This document shows positions 58,096 through 64,000 of a stretch of 64,000 bases of DNA, piece after piece. Within the stretch, counting starts at the first letter, position 1. Every line of letters begins with the position of its first letter. This stretch comes from Streptomyces griseoviridis. Its GTDB lineage: Bacteria > Actinomycetota > Actinomycetes > Streptomycetales > Streptomycetaceae. The stretch lies in contig NZ_CP029078.1 in assembly GCF_005222485.1 (NCBI RefSeq), positions 5,297,501-5,361,500 of the forward strand, in the 5' to 3' direction. The notes under the pieces were generated by a model. That model did no database searches. It was given only the letters and a program-made list of their open reading frames with translations, and was not told where the DNA came from. Both the position numbers and the translations under genes were made by a program.

Positions 58096-58995
58096 ATGAT
58101 CGAAGCACGCCATCTCCGGGTCCTGCGGGCCGTCGCCGCCACCGGTTCCTTCTCGGCGGCCGGACGTCGGCTCGGCTGCACCCAGCCCGCCGTCAGCCAG
58201 CAGATGAAGGCCCTGGAGGCGTCCGTGGGCACCCCGCTGCTGGTGCGCGGCGGGCGCGAGATGCGGCTGACGCAGGCGGGCGAGGCCCTGGTGCGGCACG
58301 CCGGCGGCATCCTCGCCGGGCTCACCGCCGCCGAGGAGGAGGTCGCCGCCATCGCGGGCCTGCGCGCCGGACGGGTACGGCTGGTGTCGTTCCCGAGCGG
58401 CAGCTCGGCGCTGGTGCCCGCCGCCCTGGCCGCCCTGCGCGCCGCGCACCCCGGCACCCGGGTCTCCCTGGAGGAGGCCGAGCCGCCGGCCTCCGTCGAC
58501 ATGCTGCGCGAGGGCGAGTGCGATGTGGCGCTCGCCTTCCGCTACCCGGGGGCGCCGGGCGTCGAGGAGTGGGACGACCTGGTGGTGCGGCCGCTGCTGA
58601 CCGACCGCCTGGTGGGACTGGTGCCGGAGCGGCATCCGCTCGCCGCCAGGTCCGGCGCCGTCGGCATCGGGGAACTCGCGGGCGAGCCGTGGATCGCCGG
58701 GTGCCCGCGCTGCCGCGGGCGGCTGGTCGAGGTGTGCGAGGACGCCGGGTTCACCCCGCGCATCGACTTCGCGACCGACGACTACCCGGCCGTGGTCGGC
58801 CTGGTCGGCGCCGGTCTCGGGGTCGCGGTCCTGCCGCAGCTCGCCCTGGAGTCGGTGCGGCCCCGGCACGCGCGCGTACTGACCCTGGAACCGGCCGTCC
58901 GGCGCGAGATCGTCGCCCTCACCCTGCCCGACCTGGCCCAGGTGCCGGCCGTCGCGGCGACCCTGGAACAGCTGGGACACGCCGCGGACCGCTGA
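58096..58995 (+). CDS. LysR-family transcriptional regulator
   Basis: A 299-aa regulator. The winged HTH is at about residues 3-62 (LRVLRAVAATGSFSAAGRRL and CTQPAVSQQMKALEASVG), and the substrate-binding domain covers about 90-290. The start MIEARHLRVLRAV matches the family; the long upstream open frame is a G+C artefact. It is divergent from the MOSC gene, a typical LysR target arrangement. The inducer is unknown. Confidence 0.92.
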   Translation: MIEARHLRVLRAVAATGSFSAAGRRLGCTQPAVSQQMKALEASVGTPLLVRGGREMRLTQAGEALVRHAGGILAGLTAAEEEVAAIAGLRAGRVRLVSFPSGSSALVPAALAALRAAHPGTRVSLEEAEPPASVDMLREGECDVALAFRYPGAPGVEEWDDLVVRPLLTDRLVGLVPERHPLAARSGAVGIGELAGEPWIAGCPRCRGRLVEVCEDAGFTPRIDFATDDYPAVVGLVGAGLGVAVLPQLALESVRPRHARVLTLEPAVRREIVALTLPDLAQVPAVAATLEQLGHAADR

Positions 58996-59180
58996 GAGGG
59001 CGGGGGGGGTGCGCGGGGACGGGAGTGGGGGCGGGGAGGGGAGCGGGGGGTGGGAACGGGAGGGGACCGGGGGGACGGGACGGGGGAGGGGGGAACAGGG
59101 ATTCGGGGTGGCGCGGTGTGCGCACTCTGTGCGCCCGCGTGGAGAAACGTTCCTTCAGCCGGTTCGGCCGATCCGGCCGC

Positions 59181-59510
59181 TCAGTGGTCCGACGAGGTGT
59201 CGCCCGTCGGGGCCGACGCCGTCACCAGGCGGTTGCGCGCCCGCCCCATGAGTTCCTCGCGCTCGTCCTCGGTCAGGCCGCCCCACACGCCGTACGGCTC
59301 CCTGACCGCCAGCGCGTGCGCCGCGCACTGCGCGCGGACCGGGCACCTCATGCAGACCTCCTTGGCCGAGTTCTCGCGAGCGCTCCTGGCCGCTCCGCGT
59401 TCGCCTTCGGGGTGGAAGAAGAGCGAGCTGTCCACCCCACGGCAGGCAGCCAGAAGCTGCCAGTCCCACAGGTCCGCGTTCGGTCCTGGAAGACGGGAGA
59501 AATCTGCCAT
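59181..59510 (-). CDS. whiD: WhiB-like iron-sulfur regulator WhiD
   Basis: WhiD binds a [4Fe-4S] cluster and is needed for late sporulation in S. coelicolor. The 109-aa protein has cluster cysteines C23 (LAACRG), C53, C56 and C62 (CMRCPVRAQC) and the GVWGG beta-turn at 75-79. A basic ARNRL segment follows. AAGGGG lies 7 nt before the ATG. It is divergent from bldM, as in S. coelicolor. The gene name is assigned from sequence similarity I remember and from this context. Confidence 0.93.
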   Translation of the reverse strand: MADFSRLPGPNADLWDWQLLAACRGVDSSLFFHPEGERGAARSARENSAKEVCMRCPVRAQCAAHALAVREPYGVWGGLTEDEREELMGRARNRLVTASAPTGDTSSDH

Positions 59511-59891
59511 TACGTGACCCCTTGTAGCCGTGCTGAGCGGATACGGTGCCCACGACCGTACATCTACTATCTAAGGAGATGAAAATATGACTCATTGCGA
59601 ATCTAGCCGCAGACACCCGCAGATGGGAAGAAAAGGGTCTAAATGGGGCACGGTTGTGATGAAACGTTGAGGGTTGGCCCCTCATGACTCCACCGTGTCC
59701 GTCCCCTCACGTAGAGTGCCGAAGATGGCTCACGGCCCCGTAACTCTTTCGAGTGACCGTCGTTGAGAGTGCCGAGGCGGTTGAATCAACAAAGCGCTCG
59801 GGCAGGCGTCCGAGACGGTCGACCGCACAGGTGACGATTCCGTACCAGCCTGGAGGCTCAAGGTGACGTGCATCAGCTGCGGAGGGCGGCC
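59511..59891 (+). other. Divergent whiD-bldM regulatory region
   Basis: A 381-bp gap between divergent developmental genes. It contains the sigma-BldN-type promoter (59739-59766). An unusually AT-rich stretch near 59555-59600 holds AAGGAG and a 27-codon ORF (59587-59670) with mixed third positions; I do not call that ORF a gene. Confidence 0.7.
59739..59766 (+). promoter_or_regulatory. Sigma-BldN promoter of bldM
   Basis: CGTAAC (59739-59744), a 16-bp spacer, then CGTTGA (59761-59766), matching the known sigma-BldN consensus exactly. It lies 125 bp before bldM, agreeing with bldM p1 of S. coelicolor. Confidence 0.85.
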
Positions 59892-60503
59892 ATGACATCC
59901 GTCCTCGTCTGCGACGACTCCCCGCTTGCCCGAGAAGCGCTCCGCCGCGCTGTCGCGACCGTTCCCGGCGTCGAGCGCGTGACGACCGCGGCCAACGGCG
60001 AGGAAGTCCTCCGCCGCTGGGGCGCGGACCGCTCGGACCTGATTCTGATGGACGTGCGCATGCCGGGACTGGGCGGCGTCGAGACCGTCCGCCGGCTGCT
60101 GTCCGCGGACCCCGGCGCCCGCATCATCATGCTCACGGTCGCCGAGGACCTCGACGGCGTGGCGCTCGCGGTCGCCGCCGGGGCCCGGGGCTACCTGCAC
60201 AAGGACGCCTCGCGTGCCGAACTGCGCGCGACCGTCACGCAGGCCCTCGCCGACCCGACCTGGCGGCTCGCCCCGCGCCGGCTGCGCTCCGCGGAGATGG
60301 GCGCCGCGCCCACCCTCACGGCGCGTGAGATCCAGGTCCTCGAAGGGATGAGCCACGGCCGCTCCAACGCGGAGATCGGCCGGGAACTCTTCCTCTCCGA
60401 GGACACCGTCAAGACCCACGCCCGGCGCCTGTTCAAGAAGCTCGGCGCGTCGGACCGGGCGCACGCGGTGGCGCTCGGCTTCCGCTGGGGCCTGGTCCGC
60501 TGA
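59892..60503 (+). CDS. bldM: Atypical orphan response regulator BldM
   Basis: BldM controls aerial growth and sporulation genes as a homodimer or with WhiI. The 203-aa protein has a receiver domain (acidic CDD at 7-9, D54 in LILMDVRMPG) and a LuxR-type HTH at about 140-200 (LTAREIQVLEGMSHGRSNAE, EDTVKTHARRLFKKL). From MTSVLVCDDSP the length equals the S. coelicolor protein; an in-frame GTG at 59868 is less likely. No kinase gene is adjacent. A hairpin terminator follows. Confidence 0.95.
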   Translation: MTSVLVCDDSPLAREALRRAVATVPGVERVTTAANGEEVLRRWGADRSDLILMDVRMPGLGGVETVRRLLSADPGARIIMLTVAEDLDGVALAVAAGARGYLHKDASRAELRATVTQALADPTWRLAPRRLRSAEMGAAPTLTAREIQVLEGMSHGRSNAEIGRELFLSEDTVKTHARRLFKKLGASDRAHAVALGFRWGLVR

Positions 60504-60522
60504 GGGCGTCAGACGCACGGTA

Positions 60523-60544
60523 GCGGGGGTGCAGGCACCCCCGC
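60523..60544 (+). terminator. Hairpin after bldM
   Basis: A perfect 10-bp stem GCGGGGGTGC/GCACCCCCGC with a 2-nt AG centre (effective loop 4 or more), 19 nt after the stop. Confidence 0.65.
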
Positions 60545-60678
60545 CCGTCATCCGGTTGGCGGGGTCCGCGCGTGATCCCGCCGGGCGCCCGCTGCTCGTT
60601 TCGGCGCGGATGCCGCATCCTTGAGTCGTGGAGTCTCTCGGGGACGAGTCGGTCGAGCGGAAGGGGAGGGCGCAGGGG

Positions 60679-61356
60679 ATGAGTGCCGGCGCACCTGCTC
60701 ATAACGCTTCGGTGCACAACAACGGGCGCGGTGCCACGGACCGCGCCGCCGCAGGGCACCATGGACCGATGCGCGACGACGAGGCGGCCACAGCCGCAGG
60801 GGCCATCGGTGCACTCGTCCACCGCGCCGTCGACGGAGACGAGCAGGCCACCCACGACCTGCTCGCCCATGTCCACCCCCTGGCGCTGCGCTACTGCCGC
60901 ACCCGGCTCTCCCGTCTCCCGGGCGACGCCAGGCACTTCGTGGAGGACCTCGCGCAGGAGGTCTGCGTCGCCGTCCTGCTCGCCCTGCCGCGCTACAAGG
61001 ACACCGGCCGCCCCTTCGAGGCGTTCGTCTTCGCCATCGCCGCGCACAAGGTCGCCGACCTCCAGCGGGCGGCGATGCGCCACCCCGGCTCCACAGCGGT
61101 GCCCTCCGACGAGATGCCCGAGCGGCCCGACGACTCACTCGGACCCGAGGAGCGCGCGCTGCTCAGCAGCGACGCCGAGTGGGCCAAGAAACTCCTGGCC
61201 AACCTCCCCGAGAACCAGCGCGAACTGTTGCTGCTGCGCATCGCCGTCGGCCTCACCGCCGAGGAGACGGGCCAGATGTTGGGAATGTCACCCGGTGCCG
61301 TCCGGGTCGCGCAGCACCGCGCGCTCAGCCGTCTGCGGGCCCTCGCCGAGCAGTGA
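60679..61356 (+). CDS. shbA: RNA polymerase ECF sigma factor (ShbA-like)
   Basis: It resembles ShbA, the sigma factor that directs transcription of hrdB, the principal sigma gene, in Streptomyces. Sigma2 is at about 55-110 ([36 protein letters not shown]). Sigma4 is near 175-222 ([37 protein letters not shown]). ATG 60679 has AAGGGGAGGG 8 nt upstream and gives 225 aa; ATG 60769 would give 195 aa and fits the sigma core. The position between bldM and guaB is the usual one. Confidence 0.87.
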   Translation: MSAGAPAHNASVHNNGRGATDRAAAGHHGPMRDDEAATAAGAIGALVHRAVDGDEQATHDLLAHVHPLALRYCRTRLSRLPGDARHFVEDLAQEVCVAVLLALPRYKDTGRPFEAFVFAIAAHKVADLQRAAMRHPGSTAVPSDEMPERPDDSLGPEERALLSSDAEWAKKLLANLPENQRELLLLRIAVGLTAEETGQMLGMSPGAVRVAQHRALSRLRALAEQ

Positions 61357-61508
61357 ACCCGGCGCCGCGCGGCCCCCGTTGGCCGTCGCGGCGGGCACCG
61401 GCGGCCCCGCGCCGCACCGGCGGCCCGTCGATCCGTCCTTCCCGTACGAAAATACGAAGCCGTCGGCTGTCCCGAACCGTGGAATGAGCCAGCCGTGCTT
61501 CCCGTTAG

Positions 61509-63053
<1,545 letters not shown>

Positions 63054-63118
63054 CCTCCGCGCGCGCGGACACCGTCTCGCACACGGTGACCCGCACGCGC
63101 GCGTGACGCTCGGCCGGA

Positions 63119-63144
63119 GGCGGTCCCGGGGCACCGGGGCCGCC
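63119..63144 (+). terminator. Terminator between guaB and guaB3
   Basis: An 11-bp stem (63119-63129 with 63134-63144, one G-U pair) with a GGCA loop, followed by TTTGTC. Confidence 0.75.
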
Positions 63145-63205
63145 TTTGTCGTACCCGTCGGCAATACTGGAAGACGCTGAAACGCAACAGGGAAAGGCCA
63201 CAGAC

Positions 63206-64000
63206 GTGACTGAGATCGAGATCGGGCGCGGCAAGCGCGGGCGGCGGGCGTACGCCTTCGACGACATCGCCGTCGTCCCCAGCCGCCGTACGCGGGACCC
63301 GAAGGAGGTCTCGATCGCCTGGCAGATCGACGCCTACCGATTCGACCTGCCCTTCCTGGCCGCCCCCATGGACTCCATCGTCTCCCCGGCCACCGCGATC
63401 CGCATCGGTGAGCTGGGCGGCCTCGGCGTGCTCAACCTCGAAGGGCTCTGGACGCGCTACGAGGACCCGCAGCCGCTGCTCGACGAGATCGCCGAGCTGC
63501 CCACCGAGGCCGCCACCCGCCGCCTCCAGGAGATCTACGCGGCCCCCATCAAGGAGGAGCTGATCGGCGCGCGCCTCAAGGAGGTGCGCGACTCCGGTGT
63601 GGTCACGGCCGCCGCGCTCTCCCCGCAGCGCACCGCCCAGTTCTCCAAGGCGGTCGTCGACGCGGGCGTGGACATCTTCGTCATCCGCGGTACGACGGTC
63701 TCCGCCGAGCACGTCTCGGGCGCGCACGAGCCGCTGAACCTGAAGCAGTTCATCTACGAGCTGGACGTCCCGGTGATCGTCGGCGGCTGCGCCACCTACA
63801 CCGCCGCCCTGCACCTGATGCGCACCGGCGCGGCCGGCGTCCTGGTCGGCTTCGGCGGCGGCGCCGCGCACACCACGCGCAACGTCCTGGGCATCCGGGT
63901 GCCGATGGCCACCGCCGTCGCCGACGTGGCGGCGGCCCGCCGCGACTACATGGACGAGTCGGGCGGCCGCTACGTGCACGTGATCGCGGACGGCGGCGTC
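63206..64000 (+). CDS. guaB3: GuaB3-family IMP dehydrogenase-related protein, 3' end outside the window
   Basis: The 265 visible residues begin VTEIEIGRGKRGRRAYAFDD and run to the window edge without a stop; the family is about 370 aa. The IMPDH barrel is recognisable (LAAPMDSIVSP, GGLGVLNLEGL, GVLVGFGGGAAHTTR), but there is no CBS insertion. Where GuaB has the catalytic Cys in GSICTTR, this protein has GGAAHTTR. It may therefore not be a standard IMP dehydrogenase. GTG start with GGGAAAGG upstream. The guaB-guaB3 pair is conserved in actinobacteria. Confidence 0.93.
   Translation, partial: MTEIEIGRGKRGRRAYAFDDIAVVPSRRTRDPKEVSIAWQIDAYRFDLPFLAAPMDSIVSPATAIRIGELGGLGVLNLEGLWTRYEDPQPLLDEIAELPTEAATRRLQEIYAAPIKEELIGARLKEVRDSGVVTAAALSPQRTAQFSKAVVDAGVDIFVIRGTTVSAEHVSGAHEPLNLKQFIYELDVPVIVGGCATYTAALHLMRTGAAGVLVGFGGGAAHTTRNVLGIRVPMATAVADVAAARRDYMDESGGRYVHVIADGGV

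Overview
The window is a continuous stretch of a Streptomyces-type chromosome. The G+C content is very high, third codon positions are nearly all G or C, and GTG starts are common. The gene order is that of a Streptomyces core region: str operon end, S10/spc/alpha ribosomal clusters, rplM-rpsI, glmM, glmS-acpS, alr, tsa genes, groES-groEL1, whiD/bldM/sigma factor, guaB-guaB3. I see no tRNA, rRNA, CRISPR array, intact insertion sequence or prophage.

Layout. (1) 1-3.9 kb: end of rpsG, then fusA and tuf with a strong terminator. (2) 4.1-5.4 kb: one membrane acyltransferase at the str/S10 junction. (3) 5.4-22.6 kb: S10 operon (rpsJ to rpsQ), spc cluster (rplN to rplO), secY-adk-map, infA-rpmJ-rpsM-rpsK-rpoA-rplQ, then truA. 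rpsD is not between rpsK and rpoA. (4) 23.5-25.8 kb: an anchored extracytoplasmic protein and a GT87-like membrane glycosyltransferase. (5) 25.9-34.5 kb: rplM-rpsI, glmM, a DUF389 protein, coaA, glmS, acpS and nnrE/D, covering amino-sugar, CoA and ACP supply plus NADH repair. (6) 34.5-35.3 kb: a gene-free array of tandem repeats. (7) 35.3-42.8 kb: L,D-transpeptidase, alr, alpha/beta hydrolase, and the t6A genes tsaE, tsaB, rimI, tsaD. These enclose a 57-aa ORF and an apparently inactive L,D-transpeptidase-like protein. (8) 42.9-47.9 kb: a xylan-utilisation locus (GH3 enzyme, LacI regulator, secreted GH10 xylanase with CBM2) linked by similar palindromes. (9) 48-54 kb: LCP protein, YciI/ECF42-like sigma pair, methyltransferase-like protein, and two tandem polysaccharide-deacetylase lipoproteins. 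(10) 54-58.9 kb: CIRCE-controlled groES-groEL1, a 24-bp tandem repeat, SDR, MOSC, LysR. (11) 59.2-64 kb: developmental genes whiD and bldM (with a textbook sigma-BldN promoter), an shbA-like sigma factor, guaB and truncated guaB3.

Most genes are ordinary housekeeping genes. The most unusual features lie between them. The last 160 bp of map is duplicated in the same orientation 315 bp downstream, which looks like an attachment-site or integration scar. A second, smaller 3'-end duplication follows the 57-aa ORF, and three perfect palindromes precede it. Repeat arrays lie at 34.6-35.2 kb and 56.36-56.50 kb. Long hairpins sit between ribosomal-protein genes. About a dozen genes have a TANNNT-like hexamer 6-7 nt before the start codon, which predicts leaderless mRNAs.
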